A program made the translations under genes and the position numbers. 64,000 bases of DNA. Origin: Flexithrix dorotheae DSM 6795 (GTDB lineage Bacteria; Bacteroidota; Bacteroidia; Cytophagales; Flammeovirgaceae). The notes under the pieces were generated by a model. It had not been told where the DNA came from and did no database searches. It saw only the letters and a list, made by a program, of their open reading frames with translations. Below, piece by piece: positions 18,763 to 26,296 of this stretch. Numbering within the stretch: the stretch's first letter is position 1; each line of letters starts with the position of its first letter. Location: the NCBI RefSeq assembly GCF_000379765.1, contig NZ_KB903431.1, positions 697,788 through 761,787 on the forward strand, in the 5' to 3' direction.

Positions 18763-18984
18763 ATTCGCCAATATTCAGAATAAGATAAACAGGGTTTAAT
18801 TTACATGCCATGGATGATTTAAACCGGAATTTTTAGACTCCGCCAGAATCCGTGATTTTACATTAAATTTAATGAATCTTTTCCGACCTTTACACACAAG
18901 AATTGTGTTTTACGGATTAAGAAGAAAAGTTGTTGAGAGAAGTAAAAAAAAGTAGAACCAAAATCATTTAGAAAGAAAATAATA

Positions 18985-20265
18985 ATGGAATATATATATA
19001 TATTTATTGAAGAGCTTATTGATATCACCAATGAAATGTCTCCATACCTTTTATTGGGTTTTTTATTTGCAGGACTTCTCCATGTTTATTTCCCAAAAGA
19101 TAAAATCAATAAATATTTGGGGAAAAGAAAATGGACTTCTGTGGTGAATGCAGCTATTTTGGGTGTACCCTTACCGCTTTGTTCCTGTGGAGTAATCCCA
19201 ACCGGAATATCCTTCTACAAAAATGGGGCATCTAAAGGCTCTACCGTTTCATTCCTTATTTCTACTCCACAAACCGGAGTAGATTCCATTTTAGCTACCT
19301 ATTCTTTAATGGGACTTCCCTTTGCAATCATTCGTCCTTTTATAGCACTTTTCACCGGGATTTTAGGTGGTTTTTTTACCAATAAATTTGATGGGGCTAC
19401 TTTGGAGAATGAAGCTGTCATTAATGGTAATCATCAAAAATTAATTGAAAGCAAGGACCACTCCTTCAAAAGAATGTTTAATTATGCATTCGTGGAATTT
19501 CTTCAGGATATTACCAAATGGCTCGTTATCGGGCTTTTAATTGCAACTTTAATTTCAGTTGTTATTCCTGAGGATTTTTTTATCGATTATTTGGGAAATG
19601 AATATTTGGGAATGTTGCTGTTACTTGCTGCATCCATCCCGATGTATGTCTGTGCAACTGGTTCCATTCCTATTGCTACTGTTTTGTTAATGAAAGGGTT
19701 ATCTCCGGGAGCCGCACTTGTATTTCTAATGGCAGGGCCTGCTACTAATGCCGCTACCATTACAGTGATAGGGAAAACTATGGGTAGAAAATCCCTGGTT
19801 ATTTATTTATTCACTATAGTTGTTTCAGCTATTGGTTTCGGAATATTTATCAATGAATTTTTGCCAAAGGAATGGTTTTTAATAATGGATCATGGAATGA
19901 TGCAAGACCACAATTCCCAAAGTCTTTCCTGGCAGCTATTCCAGTCTTTATGTAGCATCGCCCTTGTGCTTTTAATGATTAATGGCTATCTTAAAGGGCA
20001 TAATTATTTTCAACAAAAGAAAGCGACTGTATCTCCTTCAGAGATTAAAACTATGGAAAATGTAACCATTAAAGTAAAAGGAATGACCTGCAATCATTGT
20101 AAAATGAATGTAGAAAAAAATCTATCCCAACTTGAAGGAATTGAAAATTCAGAAGTTGATTTATCTAGTTCCAGTGTTGCAATTTCAGGAAATAATCTTG
20201 ATATTAATAAAATTAAAACCAAAGTAGAGGAGATTGGTTATGAATACGTTGGAGAAGCCAACTAA
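18985..20265 (+). CDS. Cu/Zn-efflux type permease with C-terminal HMA domain
   Basis: A 426-residue inner-membrane protein. About eight membrane segments belong to the permease family DUF318 (SO_0444-like), with the Cys-rich motif PLPLCSCGVIPTG and the repeat MYVCATGSIPIATVLL. Residues about 355-425 form a heavy-metal-associated domain with the metal site GMTCNHCKMNVEKNL. The family is linked to copper/zinc efflux in Shewanella. A joined HMA chaperone domain would deliver ions to the permease. No ArsR-type regulator is next to it. A 222-base spacer precedes it. Confidence 0.85.
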   Translation: MEYIYIFIEELIDITNEMSPYLLLGFLFAGLLHVYFPKDKINKYLGKRKWTSVVNAAILGVPLPLCSCGVIPTGISFYKNGASKGSTVSFLISTPQTGVDSILATYSLMGLPFAIIRPFIALFTGILGGFFTNKFDGATLENEAVINGNHQKLIESKDHSFKRMFNYAFVEFLQDITKWLVIGLLIATLISVVIPEDFFIDYLGNEYLGMLLLLAASIPMYVCATGSIPIATVLLMKGLSPGAALVFLMAGPATNAATITVIGKTMGRKSLVIYLFTIVVSAIGFGIFINEFLPKEWFLIMDHGMMQDHNSQSLSWQLFQSLCSIALVLLMINGYLKGHNYFQQKKATVSPSEIKTMENVTIKVKGMTCNHCKMNVEKNLSQLEGIENSEVDLSSSSVAISGNNLDINKIKTKVEEIGYEYVGEAN

Positions 20266-20410
20266 TCTCTTTTTACTACCAAAACCAGCTAAATAATATT
20301 TGAAATTTGTCCTTCTGTTGAAGTAACTGCAGTGTTTCCAATCATACTGAGTCTGTTTTCTCCTACCTTTTTAAACATCTAAAATTTTTTTAAACCAAAA
20401 CACATTTTTT

Positions 20411-21181
20411 ATGAAAAAGATTTATATCTTATTTTTAGGGGTATTTTTATATTTAGGGGTCACCAGCGGCATATGCCAGGAAGAAAAATGGAGTTTGAAT
20501 GGAGGGTTTGGAATTGCTGGATATGCCGGGGATTTAGATAAGACCGGAATTAGTTCGTTACGTCCGGCATTAAATTTTGAAACGTGGTATCGTCTCCACG
20601 AAAATTTTCATCTCAGAGGAGGGTTCAGTTTGTTCCAGTTGATGGCAGACGACCATGTCTCCTCCAGAAATCGAAGTTTTAGGGCAAATATGTGGGATGC
20701 CTATGTCGCTCCTAGTTTAACCTTTTCTTTCGATAGATTCCAGCCATTAGCTTATATAGGCGTAGGACTAACCAAAATTGATCCTGAGGGTAGAAGAAGA
20801 GAAGGCTTTTCCAATTTGCCAAAACACGAAGTTGAAGCTCAAAAAGTAAATAAACATGCACTTATTGTGCCCTTTGGATTAGGGTTTAGGTATTTAGTCA
20901 CTCCGGAGTTTGCCATTGTAGTGGATGGAGGACTGAGGTATGTGGATTCTGATGAAGTAGATGGTGTCAGTCGGGAAAGCATTCCTGTGGATGACTTGGG
21001 AGGTGAAGCCATTAGCTACCATAATTCGGTAAGAAACCCAAATCAAAAACTGGTTCCCGGTAGTTCAGATACTCCTCAATTTATTGCGGGAGGAAACCCT
21101 GCTATGAAAGATTTATATGGTATGTTTCTCATCAAATTCCAATATATCTTCAATCAGAGGGAAGGTTTTGGGCCAAATTAA
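20411..21181 (+). CDS. Outer-membrane barrel, DUF6089-like
   Basis: A 256-residue exported protein with signal peptide ending SGICQ. It has glycine- and aromatic-rich beta strands (LNGGFGIAGYAGDLDKTG, NFETWYRLHENFHLRGGFSLF, LAYIGVGLTKIDPEGRR, FGLGFRYLVTPEF). The GYAGDL motif and overall plan match the DUF6089/outer-membrane beta-barrel proteins of Bacteroidota. It ends in KFQYIFNQRE. Role unknown. It is convergent with the ECF sigma factor gene 13 bases downstream. Confidence 0.65.
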   Translation: MKKIYILFLGVFLYLGVTSGICQEEKWSLNGGFGIAGYAGDLDKTGISSLRPALNFETWYRLHENFHLRGGFSLFQLMADDHVSSRNRSFRANMWDAYVAPSLTFSFDRFQPLAYIGVGLTKIDPEGRRREGFSNLPKHEVEAQKVNKHALIVPFGLGFRYLVTPEFAIVVDGGLRYVDSDEVDGVSRESIPVDDLGGEAISYHNSVRNPNQKLVPGSSDTPQFIAGGNPAMKDLYGMFLIKFQYIFNQREGFGPN

Positions 21182-21194
21182 AAGTTCTAAGGAA

Positions 21195-21755
21195 TTAGGA
21201 TAAAAACACAGATAGGCTTTCTCTTAATTTTTTAAGGGCAATGCCTATTTGGTTTTCCACAGTTTTTTTAGAAACACTCATCTTATCCGCAATTTGTTGG
21301 TAGGTGAGTCCTGAATTCCGGCTTAACTTAAAAATTTGCTTACATTTTTCAGGAAGTTTTTCAATTGACTTGAGGACCTGTTTTTCCAGTTCTAAATATT
21401 CAATTAACAATTCACTCTCATTTCCCGAAGTAAGTCTTTCTTCTGGATAGTTATCATCAAAAATGGGTTTCTTGGAGGCATTTCTGTAATAATAAATGGC
21501 TTGATACCTCACTGCAGTGTGCAGGTAAGCCTTGAGAGATGAATGGATTTGAATGGTTTCCCTTTTTTCCCACAGGTAAATGAATACATCCTGAACAATT
21601 TCCTCAGCGATCTCTGGAAATCGAATGTATTTAAGCGCAAATTGACAAAGAGCTTCATAGTATAAATTGAATAAATATTTATAAACCTCTTCATTGCTAT
21701 TAGCAAGACCTTCCAATATCTCTTCTTCTGTATATTCAGACTCAGGTTTATTCAT
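21195..21755 (-). CDS. ECF-type RNA polymerase sigma factor
   Basis: A 186-residue sigma-70 family protein of the Bacteroidetes ECF group. Region 2 is at about 25-90 with IAEEIVQDVFIYLWEKRE, and region 4 at about 130-180 with LPEKCKQIFKLSRNSGLTYQQIADKM-type helix-turn-helix and KTVENQIGIALKKLRE. The usual partner, a FecR anti-sigma factor with a TonB receptor, is absent on both sides. Control may therefore be by another gene or by expression level. It is transcribed away from a 392-base spacer. Confidence 0.9.
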   Translation of the reverse strand: MNKPESEYTEEEILEGLANSNEEVYKYLFNLYYEALCQFALKYIRFPEIAEEIVQDVFIYLWEKRETIQIHSSLKAYLHTAVRYQAIYYYRNASKKPIFDDNYPEERLTSGNESELLIEYLELEKQVLKSIEKLPEKCKQIFKLSRNSGLTYQQIADKMSVSKKTVENQIGIALKKLRESLSVFLS

Positions 21756-22147
21756 TAATAATATTATTCTTCCGGCTATTCATTGAATTTACAACATTAC
21801 ACATGGCAAAATTAATTTATTTTTTACCATTCAGTGCTTGTTTAAAATTTAAATTTACCAGGTTTCGGTCCATGCAAAATTGTTCAGTTTAAGGTTTTTA
21901 GGAAAGGGTTTAAATTTTTAATAGGTGTCGGTTGGAAAAATATTAAATGCCGCATAAAAATTCCAGGACATAATCAAGTGCCATTGCAGACTATTTTATC
22001 CTTTAATCAAAGCATTACATTTTAGTCAATTCATTGATATTCTCAAAATTCATTTAATTAATAACAAATTTGAAGATCCTAATTTTAAACCAATTAGTTT
22101 TACCTCCAGTAATTTTGCTATAAAACTAGTTAGTTTCTGGAAAGTTT
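21756..22147. other. Intergenic region, 392 bases, divergent promoters
   Basis: No ORF or RNA gene is seen. The stretch is AT-rich and lies between divergent ECF sigma and CYTH genes. A TAnnTTTG box (TAATTTTG, 22110-22117) on the plus strand may serve the CYTH gene, though no clear -33 box is present. Confidence 0.4.
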
Positions 22148-22609
22148 ATGGAAATTGAAAGGAAATTTTTGTTAAAAAAACTTCCTCCAAATTTGGAAAA
22201 GTTTGAGTCATACGAAATTAAACAATGGTACATTTCAAAAATTCCGGTAATAAGGGTGAGGAAATCAGGAGAAGATTATTACCTTACAGTCAAGTCTCAG
22301 GGACATGTTTCAAGAATAGAACATGAACTTAAGCTTGATAAAACCGAATTTGAAAATTTGGTAAAAATATCGGCTACCCACCCAATTGAAAAGAGGAGGT
22401 ATTTAATTCCTATTCATAATGATTTGACTGCCGAATTAGATGTTTTCCACTCTGAACCTTATAAAAACCTTAAAATGGTGGAAGTAGAATTTAAAAGTGA
22501 GGAAGAGGCCAAAGAATTTTATCCACCGGAATGGTTTGGAAGCGAGGTCTCTTTTGATCCCCAATATAAAAATGCAGTTATGGCTTTAGATAAAAAGGAT
22601 TCAAATTAG
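22148..22609 (+). CDS. CYTH-domain phosphatase/adenylyl cyclase-like protein
   Basis: A 153-residue single CYTH domain (triphosphate tunnel metalloenzyme). It opens with the signature EIERKFLLKK, then WYISKIPVIRVRKSGEDYYLT, HELKLDKTEFENL and ELDVFHSEP, with KMVEVEFKSEEEA near the C-terminus. CYTH proteins usually hydrolyse inorganic triphosphate or thiamine triphosphate; class IV cyclases are rarer. No helical CHAD domain is attached. The gene stands alone, starting at ATG 22148 with the EIERK motif immediately after the start. Confidence 0.88.
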   Translation: MEIERKFLLKKLPPNLEKFESYEIKQWYISKIPVIRVRKSGEDYYLTVKSQGHVSRIEHELKLDKTEFENLVKISATHPIEKRRYLIPIHNDLTAELDVFHSEPYKNLKMVEVEFKSEEEAKEFYPPEWFGSEVSFDPQYKNAVMALDKKDSN

Positions 22610-22639
22610 GGATAGTTAGTATAAATCATAATTGAATCT

Positions 22640-22785
22640 TAACTTTGCACCCTAATCAATCCAAATAAAAAACCAACTTAAGATTTGGTGCTATAATCAC
22701 GAAGGTGTAAGAAAGCAATTTAGAAAATATTAGTTCCCTCCCAATTGGTAGCAGGCATTTGTAATCTCAAAAACAGAAAAGGTAT
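22640..22785 (+). promoter_or_regulatory. metZ promoter and long 5' leader
   Basis: TAACTTTG (22640-22647) matches TAnnTTTG, with TTAG near 22616 as a weak -33. Transcription would start about 22653, leaving about 130 bases of leader before metZ. Methionine genes often have SAM-responsive leaders, but the SAM-I core (GAAxCCnnGCAACC) is absent and I could not fit SAM-II. The leader may still be regulatory. Confidence 0.45.
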
Positions 22786-23964
22786 ATGGCAAACTTCGAT
22801 AAATTTGAAACAAGGGCGATTAGAAAACAGACAGAACGGTCACAACAAAAGGAGCATTCCGTTCCAATTTTTGCCACTTCCAGTTTTGTTTTTGACAGTG
22901 CAGAAGAAGCCAGGGCAATGTTTGCCGAAGAAATACCTGGAAATATTTATTCCAGGTATTCGAATCCAAGTAATGATGAATTTATTGAAAAAATGTGTCT
23001 GTTGGAAGGAACTGAAGATGGAATGCCTACCGCTTCAGGAATGGCCTCTATGTTTATCAGCATTGCACCCTTTGTAAAATCAGGGGACCATATTCTTGCA
23101 GCAAGGTCACTATTTGGATCCACTCACCAAATCCTGACCACAATTCTACCGAAATGGGGCGTTTCGCATTCTTATGTAGATCTTAATGATCTGGAGGAAT
23201 TTGAAAGACAGATTAAGCCAAATACCAAAATGATTTTTGTAGAGACACCATCCAATCCGGCATTGGACCTGGTGGACCTGGAGTATTTAGGGAAGCTTGC
23301 GGCAGCCCATGATATTATCCTTAATGTGGATAATTGTTTTGCCACTCCATATTTGCAAAATCCGGCCAAATACGGAGCTGGGTTGGTGACGCACTCCGCC
23401 ACTAAATTTATTGACGGACAGGGGAGAGTACTTGGAGGAACTGTCTTAGGAAAAAAGGAATTGATAGAAGAAGTACGTTTTTTTGCCAGACATACAGGTC
23501 CATCAATGTCCCCATTCCACGGTTGGATTCTTTCTAAGAGTTTAGAAACCCTTGCAGTAAGAATGGAAAAACATTGTGAAAATGCATTAAATTTAGCTGA
23601 GGAACTGGAAGGGCATTCGGATGTAGACTGGGTGAAATATCCCCATTTAAAGTCTCATCCACAATATGAGTTGGCCATAAAACAAATGCGACACGGAGGA
23701 GGTCTGGTTACTTTTGAACTGAAAGGAGGATTAGAAAGAGGCAGAAAGTTTTTAGATGCGCTGGAAATGATTTCCTTAACTCCAAACCTTGGAGACACCA
23801 GGTCAATTGCTACTCATCCAGCTTCTACCACACATTCTAAATTAACCGAAGAAGAAAGGTTAGCTGTAGGAATTTCCCCAGGATTAATTCGGGTTTCGGT
23901 TGGCCTTGAGCATATTGATGACATTAAAGAAGATTTATTTAGAGCCATTGAAGTATCGAAATAA
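22786..23964 (+). CDS. metZ: O-succinylhomoserine sulfhydrylase
   Basis: A 392-residue PLP enzyme of the Cys/Met metabolism family. The PLP-Lys region is THSATKFIDGQGRVLGG, and FVETPSNPALDLVDL, LNVDNCFATPYLQ, SRYSNPSNDEFI and GDTRSIATHPASTTH are family landmarks. It fits MetZ, which adds sulfide to O-succinyl- or O-acetylhomoserine to give homocysteine for methionine synthesis. MetB/MetY-like activity cannot be excluded by motif alone. ATG 22786 gives the standard N-terminus (FDKFETRAIR). The stop codon sits inside an 18-bp perfect hairpin. Confidence 0.9.
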   Translation: MANFDKFETRAIRKQTERSQQKEHSVPIFATSSFVFDSAEEARAMFAEEIPGNIYSRYSNPSNDEFIEKMCLLEGTEDGMPTASGMASMFISIAPFVKSGDHILAARSLFGSTHQILTTILPKWGVSHSYVDLNDLEEFERQIKPNTKMIFVETPSNPALDLVDLEYLGKLAAAHDIILNVDNCFATPYLQNPAKYGAGLVTHSATKFIDGQGRVLGGTVLGKKELIEEVRFFARHTGPSMSPFHGWILSKSLETLAVRMEKHCENALNLAEELEGHSDVDWVKYPHLKSHPQYELAIKQMRHGGGLVTFELKGGLERGRKFLDALEMISLTPNLGDTRSIATHPASTTHSKLTEEERLAVGISPGLIRVSVGLEHIDDIKEDLFRAIEVSK

Positions 23965-23987
23965 AATTGTTTATTTCGATACTTCAA
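23948..23987. terminator. Perfect 18-bp hairpin spanning the metZ stop codon
   Basis: TTGAAGTATCGAAATAAA at 23948-23965 pairs exactly with TTTATTTCGATACTTCAA at 23970-23987, leaving an ATTG loop. It covers the last five metZ codons and TAA stop. No T-tract follows on either strand, so it may block read-through or protect the mRNA end instead of acting as a classic terminator. The convergent MBL gene ends 69 bases away. Confidence 0.6.
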
Positions 23988-24055
23988 ATGGTTTGTTCAT
24001 ATTAAGGCTCAGGTAAAATAACAGGATTGTTTTAGGTTGCAGAAAAAAGCTTTTT

Positions 24056-24700
24056 TTACATTACTTTACACCAGGGATTGTATCTTTTTTCGTGCCCAAT
24101 AGAAGTTTCAGGCCCATGTCCGCAATACACAATTGTTTCCTCTGGTAAGGCAAACATTACTTCATGAATACTTTCGATTAATTGTTCATGGTTACCGCCC
24201 GGAAGGTCTGTTCTTCCAATACTTTCCCTAAAAAGCACATCTCCATTGATACAAAAATGTTGACTTGCAGAATAGAAGACCAGGTGTCCCGGAGAATGCC
24301 CCGGTACATATAAGATATCTAATTCGGAATTTCCAAATAATAATTTCCCTTCATTTTTTAGAAAAAAATCTGGCTCCTGGTGCTGATATTTAGGAAATCC
24401 ATAATTTGGAGCATATACCTGAACCGCCTTGTGAACCTCTTTTTCGTTTACTGGAATGTAAACGGGAACATCAAAAGTTTTTTTACAATAAAAATTTCCC
24501 AGCACATGATCAATATGGCAATGGGTATTCACTACCTTTTCTACCTTGAGTTTATGTTCATTGATATAATCTGATAATCGAATTTCCTCCTCTGGCTGGT
24601 AACAGCCCGGATCTATAATGATGCATTTTTTTGAATCATCGGAAAGGATATAGGTGTTTTCTCCAAAACCCGCATTTGTGAAAGATTGAATTTTTATCAT
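24056..24700 (-). CDS. MBL-fold metallo-hydrolase (glyoxalase II-like)
   Basis: A 214-residue soluble metallo-beta-lactamase fold protein. Zinc ligands are in NTHCHIDHVLGNF (HxHxDH), YVPGHSPGHLVFY, CINGDVLFRESIGRTDLPGG and VYCGHGPETSIGHEK. The pattern matches YcbL/glyoxalase II-like hydrolases, which hydrolyse thioesters such as S-lactoylglutathione or related thiols. The substrate cannot be told from sequence. It is convergent with metZ and divergent from the FAD oxidoreductase gene. Confidence 0.88.
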   Translation of the reverse strand: MIKIQSFTNAGFGENTYILSDDSKKCIIIDPGCYQPEEEIRLSDYINEHKLKVEKVVNTHCHIDHVLGNFYCKKTFDVPVYIPVNEKEVHKAVQVYAPNYGFPKYQHQEPDFFLKNEGKLLFGNSELDILYVPGHSPGHLVFYSASQHFCINGDVLFRESIGRTDLPGGNHEQLIESIHEVMFALPEETIVYCGHGPETSIGHEKRYNPWCKVM

Positions 24701-24807
24701 AATAGAAAGATCTTTTATAACTTGTTTTTGTATTTCTTTTTGAGAATGTAAAAATAGGATATTGAAAATATAAGCTTTAATCTTAATTAAAATAAATATA
24801 GAACAGA

Positions 24808-24815
24808 TAGCTTTG
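24808..24815 (+). promoter_or_regulatory. -7 promoter box upstream of the FAD oxidoreductase gene
   Basis: TAGCTTTG matches TAnnTTTG 33 bases before the ATG at 24849. A convincing -33 box is missing. Confidence 0.3.
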
Positions 24816-24848
24816 GAGTATCAGAATTAAAAGAGAATTTGATTTTTT

Positions 24849-25916
24849 ATGGAATTGGATTATTTGATTATAGGGCAGGGGATAGCTGGTACTATTTTGT
24901 CCCATACCTTTATACAGAATGGGAAAAAAGTGATGGTGGTGGATAATGGAAAAAAACACATTTCCAGCCGAATTGCAGCGGGAATATTTAATCCTATCAC
25001 GGGTAGAAAAATGGTGAAAACCTGGTATGGAGACCATTTATTTCCCTTCTTTCATCAGTTTTACCCAGAATTTGAAAACTTTCTGGATTGCAGTTTTTTT
25101 CATCAATTGAAAGTTTACCATCCCTTCGATACCCAGGAAAAACAAAATGACTGGCTAGCGGCCATGGGAGAGCCAAAATTTCAGGATTATGTGGGTGGTT
25201 TTGAAGATGGAAAAGAATACCAGGGAATCGTAAAGGGTGATTTTGGTGGAATGAAAGTACACCAGGCTGGTTATGTGGATATTTCTTTAATGTTGGATGA
25301 ATACCGCAAATGGTTAGATAAAAATAATTTTCTAATTGCTGAGGAATTTTCTGAGAGAGAAATGTCTTTTGAAGAAGATTTTATTCAATGGAAAGATTTT
25401 AGTGCTAAAAAGGTAATATTTTGTGATGGTACCGGAAGTACTAAATCCAGTTTTTTTCACTGGTTGCCATTTCGCCCGGTAAAGGGAGAATTATTAGTAG
25501 TGAAACTAGCATCTGAGCCTATCTGTGAAATTATTTCCCGAGGCTGTTGGGTTCTTCCTGTAGGCAATGGCTTGTATAAGGTGGGCGCAACTTACGACCA
25601 CAGCGAATTGAACTTTTCACCATCCGAAAAAGGCCGTATGATTTTAGAAGAAAGACTTCAGGCTCTTTTGAAAATTCCTTATGAAATTGTGGATCAAAAA
25701 GCTGGTGTAAGACCAGCAACTTATGACAGAAGACCATTTATTGGTATTCATCCTGAAAACCCAAAAATTGGAATTTTCAATGGTTTGGGAGCAAAGGGAA
25801 TTTCATTGGCTCCATATTTTGCCAATATGTTTTACAACCATTTAGAAAAAAATGACTCTTTAATTATGGAGGTTGATATCAAACGTGTGCTGAAAAAATA
25901 TTTTTACCATAAATAA
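24849..25916 (+). CDS. FAD-dependent oxidoreductase (DAO family)
   Basis: A 355-residue flavoprotein. The N-terminus has the dinucleotide-binding motif DYLIIGQGIAGTILSH (GxGxxG) followed by an acidic end of the second strand (VVDNG). FRPVKGELLVVK, GATYDHSELNFSPSEKGR and VGVRPATYDRRPFIGIHPE-type segments are typical of D-amino-acid oxidase/glycine oxidase-like proteins. The annotated specificity is uncertain. It begins at ATG 24849 right before the GxGxxG motif and has no co-directional partner nearby. Confidence 0.82.
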   Translation: MELDYLIIGQGIAGTILSHTFIQNGKKVMVVDNGKKHISSRIAAGIFNPITGRKMVKTWYGDHLFPFFHQFYPEFENFLDCSFFHQLKVYHPFDTQEKQNDWLAAMGEPKFQDYVGGFEDGKEYQGIVKGDFGGMKVHQAGYVDISLMLDEYRKWLDKNNFLIAEEFSEREMSFEEDFIQWKDFSAKKVIFCDGTGSTKSSFFHWLPFRPVKGELLVVKLASEPICEIISRGCWVLPVGNGLYKVGATYDHSELNFSPSEKGRMILEERLQALLKIPYEIVDQKAGVRPATYDRRPFIGIHPENPKIGIFNGLGAKGISLAPYFANMFYNHLEKNDSLIMEVDIKRVLKKYFYHK

Positions 25917-26296
25917 GCTTATTTTAAACCAAATACACTATTATCTTGTTTGAAATTCAATATTTTAGTGTACCATAATTAACCAATTCAATTAATAAAC
26001 TTACATAAGGAAAGAAAATAATAAATTGGGAAAATTTGATTTTTTTGAAATCTTAATATTAAATTCCGGTTTTAGAAATATAATTTTTTCAATATTTGTA
26101 TTTAGGTATTTTTATCCTGGTGCCGCAAACATTAAATAAGTAATAAATATAAATTTGGTATAGCTCATCGGTTCGTTAACCCACTGATGTTTTTCACTTA
26201 TTTGGTGCTAGTTGCATTAGCCTTATTTTTTTCCTTATCCTGAAATATTTTCAATTAAACTTTTTAGGATTGAATAATTTTTTACTCTGGTCTATA
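25917..26296. other. Intergenic region, 380 bases
   Basis: AT-rich, no ORF or RNA gene recognised. TAAATTTG at 26150-26157 is a possible -7 box for the downstream giant gene. An imperfect hairpin (CATCGGTT...AACC...GATG, about 26167-26190) followed by T5 may terminate the preceding gene. Confidence 0.35.

Noticed and set aside
22748-22786. Possible SAM riboswitch or leader peptide before metZ
   Set aside because: The SAM-I GCAACC core is absent, SAM-II could not be fitted, and no Met-rich short ORF was seen.
22745-23077. Plus-strand ORF overlapping the metZ start
   Set aside because: It is out of frame with the conserved metZ reading frame, which carries the PLP motifs.
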